Below, piece by piece: positions 1 through 16,048 of a DNA stretch of 64,000 bases (position 1 is its first letter; each line of letters starts with the position of its first letter). Under the pieces are notes generated by a model. That model was not told the DNA's origin and did not search any database. It worked only from the letters and a program-made list of their open reading frames with translations. Both the position numbers and the translations under genes were made by a program. The stretch is from NCBI GenBank assembly GCA_963774445.1, contig CAVZFC010000019.1, forward strand, positions 930,001-994,000, written 5' to 3'. Source of the stretch: CAVUQH01 sp963774445. GTDB lineage: Bacteria > Myxococcota_A > Polyangia > Haliangiales > Haliangiaceae.

Positions 1-1694
1 GCCTGGACGTTCGCGAGCTGGAGGCCGACCTCGGCTCGCGCCGCCGCTTCGTCTGGATCGCCCGCCGCGTGACCCCCGACCAGGCGGCCGCAGTCGCCGC
101 CCTGAAGCTGCCCGGCATCGAGCTCACCAAGGAGCCCCGGCGCTTCTACCCCGGGCGCTCGGCCGCCGGCCCGGTGATCGGCTTCGCCAACATCGACGGC
201 CACGGCCTCGAGGGGATCGAGCGGTCGATGAACGACCTGCTCGAGGGCAAGCAGGGCGAGCTGGACGCGCTGCGCGACGCCCGCGGCCGGGTCACCCTGG
301 AGGATGGCGACGCCGGCGTGATCCCGGGCGCGTCGGTCTATCTCACCATCGACCGGTCGATCCAGTTCATCGCCGAGCGCGCGCTGGCCCAGGCGATGGA
401 CGAGCACCACCCCCACGCCGCGGTCGCCGTGGTGCTGGAGGTCGGCACCGGCCGGGTCCTGGCCATGGCCAGCGCGCCGACCTACGACCCCAACCGGCCC
501 GTCGGCGCCCGCGGCGCGCGCAACCGCGCCATCACCGACGTCTACGAGATCGGCTCGGTCATGAAGGCGTTCACCGTCTCGGCGGCCCTGGACGCCGGCG
601 CCATCCGCGCCGATCAGACCTTCGACATCCAGAACGGCTCGATTCGCGTGGGCCACCACACGATCCGCGACTCCTATCGCGACAAGGAGCTGTCGGTAGA
701 GGGGATCATCAAGCGCTCGTCCAACGTCGGCGCCATCAAGATCGCCCAGGCCCTGGGGGCCCAGGGACTGCACGACGGGCTGGTCCGCTTCCACTTCGGG
801 CAGAAGACCGAGATCGAGCTCCCTGGGGAGCGCGGCGGCGTGCTGCGACCGGCCAAGCGCTGGACCGACATCGGCCTGGCGACGGCCGCGTTCGGCATGG
901 GCATGTCGGTCACGCCTCTGCAGGTGGTCGCCGGCTACGCTGCCATCGGCGACGACGGCATCTACCACCGCCCGCGGATCATCCGCGAGGTGCGCGGCGC
1001 CGACGGCCAGCTGCTCTACCAGCACCACCCCGAGGGGGAGCGGGTCATCACCGCCAAGACCGCCGCCGCCGTCCGCCACATGCTCGGGGCGGTGTTCGAA
1101 AAGGGTCGCCACGGCGGCACCGCTCACGCCATCGACGTCCCCGGCTACCGCTGCGGCGGCAAGACCGGCACCGCCCACAAGCTCGACCCGGCCACCGGCC
1201 GCTACGCCGACCATCTCTACCTGGGCTCGTTCGTCGGCATCGCCCCGCTGGCCGACCCGCGCATCGCGGTGCTGGTGCTGGTCGATCAGCCGGACGTGGA
1301 CAACGGCTACTACGGCGCTCAGGTGGCGGCGCCAGCGTGGGCGACCATCGTGAGCGAGAGCCTGCGCTACCTGGGCGTGCCCGAGGACGCGCCGTCGCCC
1401 GACGAGGCGGCGGCCGCGCCAGCCCCGGACAAGCCCGGCGAGGGCGCCGCCGTCGACGAGCCGGACCCGGACACCGAGGGGCTGACCGCCGAGCTGCTCA
1501 CCGGGGCGATCGACGGCGTCCGCGTCCCCGACTTCCGCGGCCTGGGCGTGGGCCAGGCGCTGGCGCGGGCCGCGGGCAGCGGTCTGCAGCTCGAGGTGGT
1601 CGGCTCCGGGCGCGCGGTCAGTCAATCGCCTGACCCCGGCGTCCCGGCCAAGGGCGCGAACTGTCGGGTAGTCTTTGCTCCGGCCTACCGGTGA
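1..1694 (+). CDS. ftsI: FtsI/PBP3-type peptidoglycan transpeptidase with C-terminal PASTA domain (5' end outside window)
   Basis: This is the septal D,D-transpeptidase that cross-links peptidoglycan at the division site, acting in the periplasm and anchored in the inner membrane. The frame is open from base 3, so the N-terminal membrane anchor lies upstream and about 563 residues are visible. The catalytic SxxK is seen as GSVMK, the SxN motif as SSN (RSSNVGAIK) and the third motif as KTGT (GGKTGTAHK). After an Ala/Pro/Glu-rich linker, the last 60 or so residues form one PASTA domain (starts VRVPDFRGLG). A GTG at 69 is only an internal codon, because homologous sequence (FVWIARRV) continues upstream in frame. 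It is the first gene of a dcw cluster and murE follows within 50 bases. Identity is secure; the septal rather than elongation role rests on the gene order. Confidence 0.95.
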   Translation, partial: LDVRELEADLGSRRRFVWIARRVTPDQAAAVAALKLPGIELTKEPRRFYPGRSAAGPVIGFANIDGHGLEGIERSMNDLLEGKQGELDALRDARGRVTLEDGDAGVIPGASVYLTIDRSIQFIAERALAQAMDEHHPHAAVAVVLEVGTGRVLAMASAPTYDPNRPVGARGARNRAITDVYEIGSVMKAFTVSAALDAGAIRADQTFDIQNGSIRVGHHTIRDSYRDKELSVEGIIKRSSNVGAIKIAQALGAQGLHDGLVRFHFGQKTEIELPGERGGVLRPAKRWTDIGLATAAFGMGMSVTPLQVVAGYAAIGDDGIYHRPRIIREVRGADGQLLYQHHPEGERVITAKTAAAVRHMLGAVFEKGRHGGTAHAIDVPGYRCGGKTGTAHKLDPATGRYADHLYLGSFVGIAPLADPRIAVLVLVDQPDVDNGYYGAQVAAPAWATIVSESLRYLGVPEDAPSPDEAAAAPAPDKPGEGAAVDEPDPDTEGLTAELLTGAIDGVRVPDFRGLGVGQALARAAGSGLQLEVVGSGRAVSQSPDPGVPAKGANCRVVFAPAYR

Positions 1695-1741
1695 CTCTTG
1701 TCTCGCGGCATGAAATCGGTCAGGTTCCGCGTTCCCTTGTC

Positions 1742-5716
<3,975 letters not shown>

Positions 5717-5734
5717 GCTCTGGACGGAGTCGCG

Positions 5735-6133
5735 ATGGACCAGAAGCCCAAGCTCACCGTCGATCAATGCATGTCGCCCAGCCCGTACACCATCGAGTGT
5801 GGGGCCAGCCTGGCCGAGGCGCAGGCGCTGATGGAGAAGCACAAGATTCGCCACCTGCCGGTGATGGACGGGCACGAGCTCGTCGGCCTGTTGTCGATGC
5901 GCGACGTCCACGTCCTCTTGGCGCTGGAGAACATCGACCCGTACGCGGTGACCGTGGGCAAGGCGGCGCAGGAGAGCATCTACACCGTGCAGGTCGGCAC
6001 CGACCTGCGCGAGGTCGCCGCCAACATGGGCGGCTACAAGTACGGCTCCGCGGTGGTGCTCGACGGCGACAAGGTGGTCGGCATCATCACCACCGTCGAC
6101 GCCATGCGCGTCCTGATCAACCTGCTCGGCTGA
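5735..6133 (+). CDS. Small protein of two CBS domains
   Basis: A 132-residue protein made almost only of a CBS pair (Bateman module). The first repeat spans roughly residues 8-65 (CMSPSPYTI, then HLPVMDGHELVGLLSMRDV) and the second roughly 70-132 (IYTVQVGTDLREVA, then VVLDGDKVVGIITTVDAM). CBS pairs usually bind adenosyl ligands such as AMP, ATP or SAM and act as regulatory sensors; the ligand here cannot be told from sequence. A GGACGGAG ribosome-binding site precedes ATG 5735. It follows mraY by 18 bases and so is probably co-transcribed with the dcw genes. Its 3' end overlaps the end of the opposite-strand kinase gene by 17 bases. Confidence 0.85.
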   Translation: MDQKPKLTVDQCMSPSPYTIECGASLAEAQALMEKHKIRHLPVMDGHELVGLLSMRDVHVLLALENIDPYAVTVGKAAQESIYTVQVGTDLREVAANMGGYKYGSAVVLDGDKVVGIITTVDAMRVLINLLG

Positions 6134-9100
6134 CCACCGGCGCGAAGATGCGCGCCAGCCCCTCGGGCTTGGCCATCCCCTCGTCGCGGATCACCTCGAG
6201 GGCGGCGTCGCGCAGCCCCGCGCCCTCGTCGCCGCCGATCAGCTGTCCGCGGGACCAGCGCGCGGCGGCCGCGTGCAGCAGCAGGCCGGCGTCGTCGGCG
6301 ATGTGCTCGCTCTCTTCGAAGCGGGACAGCGCGCGGGCGTCGTTGCCGTCGATCACGGCGAGGCCGGCCTCGATGGCGTGGGCCATGGCCCGGCAGTAGC
6401 CGACCTTCTGGCGCAGGAGGATGCGGATCGCCTTCTGCGCGCATCGGCGCATCGCCGGCTCGCCCTCGGTGGCGTAGGCACCCATCGCCGCCCGCCCGCG
6501 CGCCGCCCACAGGAGCGCCCGCATGATCTGCACCCACAGGATGCCCGAGCCCTCGAGCGCCGGCCACTCCTCCTCGCATCTGCGGTAGGCGCCGACGTCG
6601 TCGCCCCGGTACATGTCAACGTAGATCCGCGAGGAGAGGGCATTGCAGTGAGGCAGGTGGAAGCCCTCTTGCGGCCAGTGCGCCATCGCCTCGTCAACCT
6701 CGGCGAGCGCCGCCTCGGGATCGTCGCGCAGGAGCGGAAGATAGACCCCCAGCGCCGCGCGCATGCTGGTCGACATGAACAGATCGCCGCGCTCGTTGGC
6801 CTCGGCGACGATCCGCGGGAACCGTCGCACCATCTCGCGTACGTGACCGGCGAGGGCCATGGCGTAGCACTGGTACAGCTGCGCGGCGCCGAGCTCGAAA
6901 CGCATGCCGACGCACTCTTCGCGCAGCATCTCCTCACCTTCGCGGCAGTTCTTCAGGCAGGCCTGCCAGTCTCCGAAATTGAACCCGACGATGCCGACCA
7001 CGCCGAGCGACAGCACCCGGGCCTGCGGCGTGTCCAACTTCTCGGTCAAGTCCGCGACCTTGCCCAGGATCCGGTCGACCCGGGGCCGCTTGGACACGCC
7101 GGCCAGCGACAGGAACACCGCCTCGGAGGCGATCGCGCGATGCACCCGCTCGAGCTCGCCGCACTTGAGCGCGAGCAGTACGGAACGGCCGTGGAAGTCG
7201 GCGCCGCGAATGGTGTCCGACACGCCCAACCCCTCGGCCACGGCGAACGCGGCGTCCACCCGCATCAGCTGCGAGGCCGGCACTTCGCGCGGCTCGCGCT
7301 CGCGGAAGCGCAGGCCGCGCACCGACAGGCGCAGCCGGTTCCACAACAGCGCCGCCACCGTCCGCCGCGGCGAGGTGGCCAGGTGCATGCCGACGTCGCC
7401 GATGATGTCTTCCAGACGGGCCAGTCCCTCGGCGACGTGGCCGCTGTAGAGCAGCTGTTTGGCCGCGCGGCAGCGCAGATCCAGCGCCTCGGCCGCGGTC
7501 GCTCCGTCGATCGCCGACTCGTAGGCGGCGGCCGCCTCGGCGCCGCGGCCGACGTTGGTCAGCGCGTCGCCCAGGGCAATGCGCGCCTGGCGCCCGGCGA
7601 CCTCGGGGGCCAGCTCGAGGGCGGTGCGGTACAGCTCGGCGGCGCGGTCGAAGGCCAGCGACTCCATCGCCCGGCGAGCGGCGGCGATGGCGTGCTCGGC
7701 AGCGCGGGCCGGCTCGTCGGCCCCGGCGAAGTGGGTGACCAGCGCCTCCGGATCGGGGTGGGGCCCGGCCTCGATCAACCGCGCCAGGCTGGCGTGGATG
7801 TCGCGGACCTCGACCGCTTCGAGCAGGGTCACGGCGCTGTCGCGGATGCGGTCGTGGTAGGCCTCGACCGAGCGAACCCCGGCGATCGATCGCGGCTGGA
7901 TGAAGCTGCCGGCCTTGAGCAGCGACAGCATCGACGGGTCGGCCACCCCGGCGGCGCGCATGGCGATCATCTGCGCAATTGGCCGGGCGGCCACGGCGAT
8001 CACCGACAGCAGGCGCGCGGCCGCATCGGGCAGCGCGATCAGGCGGGAGCGCAGCGCCTCGTCGAGCGACACCCGCGCCCCCGGCCGCGCCTCGCGCACG
8101 TGGCGGGCCAGCTCCTCGACGAAGAACGGGTTGCCCTGCGATTCGTCGGCGATGCGCGTGGCCTCGGCGTCGTCGGCGCGTGCGCCCAGGTGCAGGTTCG
8201 CCAGCTCGCGGGCGGCCGCCGGGTCGAGGCGGTCAACGTCGAGGGCGCGCTGGTCGACCGAGGAGCCGCGCAGCTCCTCGGTCAGCCGGGCGCGGAAGGC
8301 GTCGCCGCCGCCGGCCTCGCGGGCGCAGATGACCAGGAGGATCGGCGGCGCGTCGTCGCCGCGGACCAGCGACGCCAGCAGGTCGGCGCTGTCGGTGTCG
8401 CCCCACTGGGCGTCGTCGATCGCCAGCACCACCGGCGTGCGATCGGACAGCCGGGTGAACAGCTCGCGCAGGGCGGCAAAGGCGGAGCGGCGCAGCTCTT
8501 GCGGGTCGGCGGCCACCAGCGAGCGGCGCCGCCGCGAGGTCAGGGCGTCGACCTGGCGCAGCGCCGGAAAGACCCGGGCCAGCGCCGGGGCGTCGCGCGG
8601 CATCAGCCCCTCGACGTCGAGCGGCTCCAGCTCGACCAGGTAGCGGGCCAGCTCGTCGATCGAGCTGTCGACCGCCTTGAACGGCATCGACTCGCGCTCG
8701 TAGCAGCGGCCGCGCAGGACCAGCACCGAGGGGAAGCGCTCCATCTGCTCGAGGAAGGCGCCCAGCAGGCGGGTCTTGCCCATGCCCGACGGCCCGCGCA
8801 GGTGGGCGACCACCGCGTGGCCCTCGCGGGCCGAGCGCCAGGCGTCCTCGAGGAAGTGCAGCTCGCGGTCGCGGCCGACCAGCGCCTGCTGGTTGCCCGG
8901 CCCGGAGCTGAAGGTGACCGTCTGCGGTCGCGCGTAGCGGGCGTCGCTGCCCAGGCGGCGCAGCACCTCGGCTACCGCCGGACGCCGCGCCGGGTCGCGG
9001 CGGAGCAGGTTGACGCACAGGGCGCTCAGATCCTCGGGCACCCCGGCGGCAAGCTCGTGCGGCGGCGGCGGCTCGAAGCGCTGCTTGTCCATCAAGACGT

Positions 9101-9848
9101 CGTCGCGGCAGCCGACGAACGGGCGCCGCCCGGTGAGCGCGACGTAGAGCATGACCCCGACCGAGTACCAGTCGCTGGCCGGGCCCAGACGCAGGCGCGC
9201 CCCCTGCTCGGGTGACATGTAGGCCGCCGTCCCCTCGAGCGGGCGCAGCTCGGGCGGCAGGAAGCTCTCCGCGTCAACGGCGGTGACCAGGCCGAAGTCG
9301 AGCAGGACCAACCGGCCGGACGGCGTGACCATGACGTTGGACGGCTTGAGGTCGCGGTGGAGCATGCCGGCCTCGTGGATCGCCGCCACTCCCTCGGCCA
9401 GCTGGCGCAGGGCCACGCGCAGGCGGCGCACGTCCAGCTCGCCCGCCGGCCGGGTTCGCAGCGGCGGCGCCCGGGTCTCTTCGGTCTGCTCGCCCAGCAC
9501 CCGGGTGCTGTCGGTGGCGGTCCGGGTCGAGTCGGCGTCGTCGCCGTGCTCGCGCGGGCGCACCCAGTCGTCGAAGTGGACGCCGTCGACCAGCTCCATG
9601 GTGTAGAAGACCCGCTCGCCGTTGACCACCAGCTCGTACAGGGCCACCAGGTTGGGATGGATGACGTCGGCCAGGCCGCGGAACTCGCGCTTGAAGCGGG
9701 CGACGGCGCCGGCGCTGGCCCGCTGCAGGGTCTTGAGCGCCACCGTGGTGCCGCGCTCGTGATCGCGCGCGCGGTAGACCACCCCCATGCCGCCGCTGCC
9801 GAGCTCTCCCAAGAGCTCGTAGCGCTCTCCCACCACCGGCTCGAGCAC
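6117..9848 (-). CDS. Ser/Thr protein kinase fused to an AAA-type ATPase and a helical-repeat C-terminal half
   Basis: A 1243-residue cytoplasmic signalling protein. The Hanks-type kinase domain occupies about residues 9-290: glycine loop GSGGMG, lysine in VALKTLQ, catalytic HRDLKPSNV near residue 164, DFG near 184 and an activation segment with AAYMSPEQ. Around residues 325-600 lies an ATPase with Walker A GPSGMGKT and Walker B VVLAIDDAQWGD, like the module in MalT/STAND regulators. The rest is Ala/Leu-rich helical repeat (TPR-like) sequence. This architecture is common in myxobacteria. The start is GTG, just before the kinase fold (MLEPVVGERYELLGELG). It lies on the opposite strand between mraY and murD, breaking the usual gene order. 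Substrates are unknown; peptidoglycan control is only suggested by location. Confidence 0.9.
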   Translation of the reverse strand: MLEPVVGERYELLGELGSGGMGVVYRARDHERGTTVALKTLQRASAGAVARFKREFRGLADVIHPNLVALYELVVNGERVFYTMELVDGVHFDDWVRPREHGDDADSTRTATDSTRVLGEQTEETRAPPLRTRPAGELDVRRLRVALRQLAEGVAAIHEAGMLHRDLKPSNVMVTPSGRLVLLDFGLVTAVDAESFLPPELRPLEGTAAYMSPEQGARLRLGPASDWYSVGVMLYVALTGRRPFVGCRDDVLMDKQRFEPPPPHELAAGVPEDLSALCVNLLRRDPARRPAVAEVLRRLGSDARYARPQTVTFSSGPGNQQALVGRDRELHFLEDAWRSAREGHAVVAHLRGPSGMGKTRLLGAFLEQMERFPSVLVLRGRCYERESMPFKAVDSSIDELARYLVELEPLDVEGLMPRDAPALARVFPALRQVDALTSRRRRSLVAADPQELRRSAFAALRELFTRLSDRTPVVLAIDDAQWGDTDSADLLASLVRGDDAPPILLVICAREAGGGDAFRARLTEELRGSSVDQRALDVDRLDPAAARELANLHLGARADDAEATRIADESQGNPFFVEELARHVREARPGARVSLDEALRSRLIALPDAAARLLSVIAVAARPIAQMIAMRAAGVADPSMLSLLKAGSFIQPRSIAGVRSVEAYHDRIRDSAVTLLEAVEVRDIHASLARLIEAGPHPDPEALVTHFAGADEPARAAEHAIAAARRAMESLAFDRAAELYRTALELAPEVAGRQARIALGDALTNVGRGAEAAAAYESAIDGATAAEALDLRCRAAKQLLYSGHVAEGLARLEDIIGDVGMHLATSPRRTVAALLWNRLRLSVRGLRFREREPREVPASQLMRVDAAFAVAEGLGVSDTIRGADFHGRSVLLALKCGELERVHRAIASEAVFLSLAGVSKRPRVDRILGKVADLTEKLDTPQARVLSLGVVGIVGFNFGDWQACLKNCREGEEMLREECVGMRFELGAAQLYQCYAMALAGHVREMVRRFPRIVAEANERGDLFMSTSMRAALGVYLPLLRDDPEAALAEVDEAMAHWPQEGFHLPHCNALSSRIYVDMYRGDDVGAYRRCEEEWPALEGSGILWVQIMRALLWAARGRAAMGAYATEGEPAMRRCAQKAIRILLRQKVGYCRAMAHAIEAGLAVIDGNDARALSRFEESEHIADDAGLLLHAAAARWSRGQLIGGDEGAGLRDAALEVIRDEGMAKPEGLARIFAPVVSRAG

Positions 9849-9973
9849 GGCCTCCGATGGTACGCCAAGCCGGCGCCGCCGTGGCGGTGAATCGGCCCCG
9901 CCGCGGTCGCTCCGGAGAAGCCGGTCGTTTTCTGGCCCGGAATGGCGGGCTGGATAGAATCGTTCGAATCAGC

Positions 9974-11365
9974 GTGGATCTGGCCGGCAAGAAAGTGGTC
10001 GTGGTCGGGCTCGCCCAGACGGGCGTGTCCGTGGCGCGCTTTTGTGCCGGCCGCGGCGCCGAGGTGGTGGTCACCGACGCCGGCTCGGCCGAGAAGCTGG
10101 CCCCGCGCGTGGCCGCGCTGGACGGCTGCGCCGCGCTGGAGCTGGGCGGCCACCAGACCGAGACGTTCACCTCGGCCGATCTCGTCGTCATGTCGCCCGG
10201 GGTGCCGGAGCTGCCGTACACGCGCGCCGCGCGAGAGGCCGGGGTCGAGGTGATCGCCGAGATCGAGCTGGCCTACCGCTTCCTCGACCCGGCCGCCAGC
10301 CTGGTGGCGATTACCGGGACCAACGGCAAGTCGACGACCACCGCGCTGACCGGGGCGCTGTGCGCGGCGTCCGGAACGCCGACCTTTTGCGGCGGCAACC
10401 TGGGCAACCACCCGCTGATCGACGCCGTCGATCACGAGGCCAACGGGCCGGGCGGGCTGGTGGTCGCCGAGGTCGCCGGCTTCATGCTCGAGACCTGCAC
10501 CAGCTTTCGCCCGCGGGTCGGCTCCTGCCTCAACATCACCGAGGATCACCTCGACCGCTACGGCACCATGGAGGTCTACGCGTCGATGAAGACACGGATC
10601 TTCCGCTGGCAGACCGCCGCCGACTGGGCCATCGCCAACGCGCTGGACGCGCGCACGGTTCAACGGTGCCCGCGCCTCGGCGGCCCGGGTGCTGCTGTTC
10701 GACTCGTCGGGGGCCGAGGTCGAGGCCGGCGCGTTCTTGTCGGCCCGGCGGGACGAGATCGTCCTGCGCATCCCCGGCCGCGCCGAGGAGCGCTATCCGG
10801 TGAGCGACCTGCCGATCATCGGCACGCACAACCTGGAGAACGCCATGGCCGCGTACCTGTCCGCCCGCCTGGTGGACGTGTCCCCGGCCGCCGTGCGCGA
10901 GGGCGCCTCGGGCTACGTGCCGCAGAAGCACCGCATGGAGCGGATCGGCGAGCTGGGCGAGATCGCCTTCTTCGACGACTCCAAGGGAACCAACGTCGCC
11001 GCGGTGGCCGCGTCGATGCGCGGCTTCCCCCAGCCGGTGGTGCTGATCGCTGGTGGCGTGGACAAGGGCGGCTCGTACCAGCCGATGCTGGAGGTGCTGG
11101 ACGACGTCGCCCGGGCCATGGTGCTGATCGGCGCAGCGGCGCCACTGATCCGCGCCGCTGCCGAGGCCCACGGCGCGAGCTACCCGCTGGTCTCTGCCGA
11201 CGACATGGAGGACGCCGTGCGCAAAGCCCTGGCCCTGGCGACGCCCGGCGACGCCGTGGTGCTGTCACCGGCCTGTTCGAGCTACGACATGTTCCGCAAC
11301 TTCGGCGAGCGCGGCATGGCGTTCCGCGCCGCGGTGTCGGCGGTCGGCGCCCGGAGGCTGGACAC

Positions 11366-11369
<4 letters not shown>
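9974..11369 (+). CDS. murD: UDP-N-acetylmuramoyl-L-alanine:D-glutamate ligase MurD, with an apparent +1 frameshift
   Basis: MurD adds D-glutamate to UDP-MurNAc-L-Ala in the cytoplasm. The N-terminal part is in the frame of GTG 9974 (DLAGKKVVVVGLAQTG), with P-loop GTNGKSTTTAL and NITEDHLDRYGTM. At about 10658-10664 the frame must change: downstream, SAARVLLFDSSGAE through KHRMERIGE, FFDDSKGTN, LIAGGVDKGG and LSPACSSYDMFRNFGERG is in the next frame. One extra base explains it, in the heptamer GTTCAAC. Corrected length is about 464 residues, normal for the family. The usually conserved SSFQLE motif reads AGFMLE here. The stop overlaps the ftsW GTG start. I treat the gene as functional with a sequence error rather than as a pseudogene. 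Confidence 0.88.
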
Positions 11370-12600
<1,231 letters not shown>

Positions 12601-12610
<10 letters not shown>

Positions 12611-13683
12611 TGATCGCCGGCGGCGGCACCGGCGGGCACCTGTTCCCCGGGGTCGCCATCGCCGAGGAGCTGCGCGCCCGCCACCCGGACGCTCAGGTGG
12701 TCTTCGTCGGCACCGCGCGCGGCATCGAGGCCCGGGTCCTTCCCGACCTCGGCTGGGAGCTCGAGCTGATCCAGGTGAGCGGGCTCAAGACGGTCGGCCT
12801 CGTCGGCGCCATCAAGGGGCTGTTCCGCATCCCCAAGGCGTTGTGGCAGTCGCGCAAGGTGCTCAAGAAGGTGCGCCCGGACGTGGTCGTCGGCGTCGGC
12901 GGCTACGCCTCGGGACCGGTGGTGCTGATGGCGCGGCTGATGCGCATCCCCACCGGGGTGCTCGAGCAGAACTCGATCCCCGGGCTGACCAACAAGATCC
13001 TCGGCCGCGTGGTGCGCGCGGTCTTTCTCGCCTTCGACCACACCCGGCGCTTCTTCAAGCCGAAGAAGATCCTCATGACCGGCAACCCGATCCGCCGCGA
13101 CATCGTGGCGGCGCTCGAGGCCCCGCGCGCGGCCAGCGGCGGCGCCCGGCCGCGGCTGTTCATCTTCGGCGGCTCGCAGGGGGCGGTGGCGGTCAACCGG
13201 CTGGTGGTCGGGGCCGCCGCGATCTTGCGCGAACGGGGCGTCGAGCTCGACATCCTGCACCAGACCGGCGAACGCGGCCTGGACGAGACCCGGGCCGGCT
13301 ACGCGGCGGCGGGAATCGAGGCCGACTGTCGGGCGTTCATCAAAGGTATGGCGGAGGAATATCGCCGCGCCGATCTGGTCATCGCCCGCTCCGGGGCCAC
13401 CACCGTGGCCGAGCTGACCTGCGTGGGCGTACCGGCGATCCTCGTGCCGTATCCGTTTGCCGCCGATAACCACCAGGAAATCAACGCGAAAGAGCTGGCC
13501 GACAGCGGCGCCGCGCGGCTCCTGCCACAGGACACCCTGACCGCCGAGATCCTGGCCGACGTCATCTCCGAGGTGCTCGGGGATCCGCAGGCCCTCGCGC
13601 GGATGGGATCTGCTATGAAGGCCCTCGGTCGCCCGCGAGCGGCTGCTGACATCGCCGACTGGTGCGAGCACCAGGCCGGCTAA
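12601..13683 (+). CDS. murG: UDP-N-acetylglucosamine:lipid I transferase MurG
   Basis: MurG adds GlcNAc to lipid I, giving lipid II, on the cytoplasmic face of the membrane. It is 360 residues from ATG 12601, which overlaps the ftsW end by ten bases. The N-terminal glycine-rich loop GGTGGHLFPGVAIAEEL is canonical. The donor-binding region ARSGATTVAEL, then VPYPFAADNHQEINA, is also canonical. A second glycine-rich stretch, FIFGGSQGA, begins the C-terminal domain. Coupled translation with ftsW is likely. No anomalies seen. Confidence 0.96.
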
Positions 13684-13695
13684 CCAGGCACGCCA

Positions 13696-15112
<1,417 letters not shown>

Positions 15113-15116
<4 letters not shown>

Positions 15117-16048
15117 GCCGCAGCCTGCTGTCGCGGCGCGATCGCGATTGCCTCGCCTCGCTCGCCCCCGGCCGCGTGCGCTTCGACGAGCCGATGTCGC
15201 GGCGGACGACGCTGAAGATCGGTGGCCCGGCCGACGCCTTTGCCCTGCCCGAGTCGACCGATGAGCTGCAGGCGCTGGTCCGCTTCTCGGCCGAGCGCGG
15301 CCTGCCGATCCTGGCGGTCGGCGGCGGCTCCAACTTGATCGTCCGCGACGGAGGCATCCGCGGCGTGGTCATCGCCACGCGCAACCTGCGCGCCGTCGAC
15401 TGGCTGGGGCCGACGACCATGCGCGTCGAGGCCGGCGTGTCGACCGGCAAGGTGCTCAGCCTGGCCACCCAGCGCGAGCTCGGCGGCGTCGAGTTCCTCG
15501 GCGGCGTGCCCGGCTCGGTCGGCGGCGGCATGATCATGAACGCCGGCACTTACCTGGGCGAGTTCGTGAACGTGACCACGCTGGTCGAGAGCGTGCGTCT
15601 TTCCGACGGCGCGCTGGTCGCCCGCGACCGCGAGGCGTGCGGCTTCGTCTACCGCGGTTCGGCGCTGCCGCCGGACGAGATCGTCGCCCGCGCCACCCTC
15701 GAGCTGCGCCCGCGGCCGCGCGCCGAGATCGAGGCCGACGTCGCCGGCCTGCGCGCCCGGCGGAAATCGCGCGAGCCGACCGGCGTGCACAACTCCGGCT
15801 CGACCTTCAAGAACCCGCCGGGCGACTACGCCGGGCGGCTGATCGAAGCCGCCGGGCTCAAGGGCACCCGCGTCGGCGCCGCCGAATGCTCGCCGGTTCA
15901 CGCCAACTGGCTGGTCAACACCGGCGGCGCCACCGCCGCCGAGCTGCTGGCGCTGATCGATCTCGTGCGCAGCCGCGTGCGCGACGCCCACGGCATCGAC
16001 CTCGTCCTCGAGGTCAAGATCGTCGGAGAGGCCATGGGAGAAGAGTGA
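15113..16048 (+). CDS. murB: UDP-N-acetylenolpyruvoylglucosamine reductase MurB
   Basis: MurB is the FAD- and NADPH-dependent enzyme that reduces the MurA product to UDP-MurNAc. The protein has 311 residues. FAD-binding motifs are TLKIGGPADAF near residue 30 and VGGGSNLIV. GGVEFLGGVPGSVGGGMIMNAG is the classic central motif, and NSGSTFKNPPGDYAG carries the catalytic serine. Start ATG 15113 overlaps the murC stop by four bases (ATGA), and the gene's TGA overlaps the ddl ATG. Full length and intact. Confidence 0.96.

Noticed and set aside
6273..9215. A 980-codon plus-strand open frame opposite the kinase gene
   Set aside because: Its composition is a GC-rich shadow (His, Gln, Arg, Gly runs) with no motifs, while the minus strand shows complete kinase and ATPase domains.
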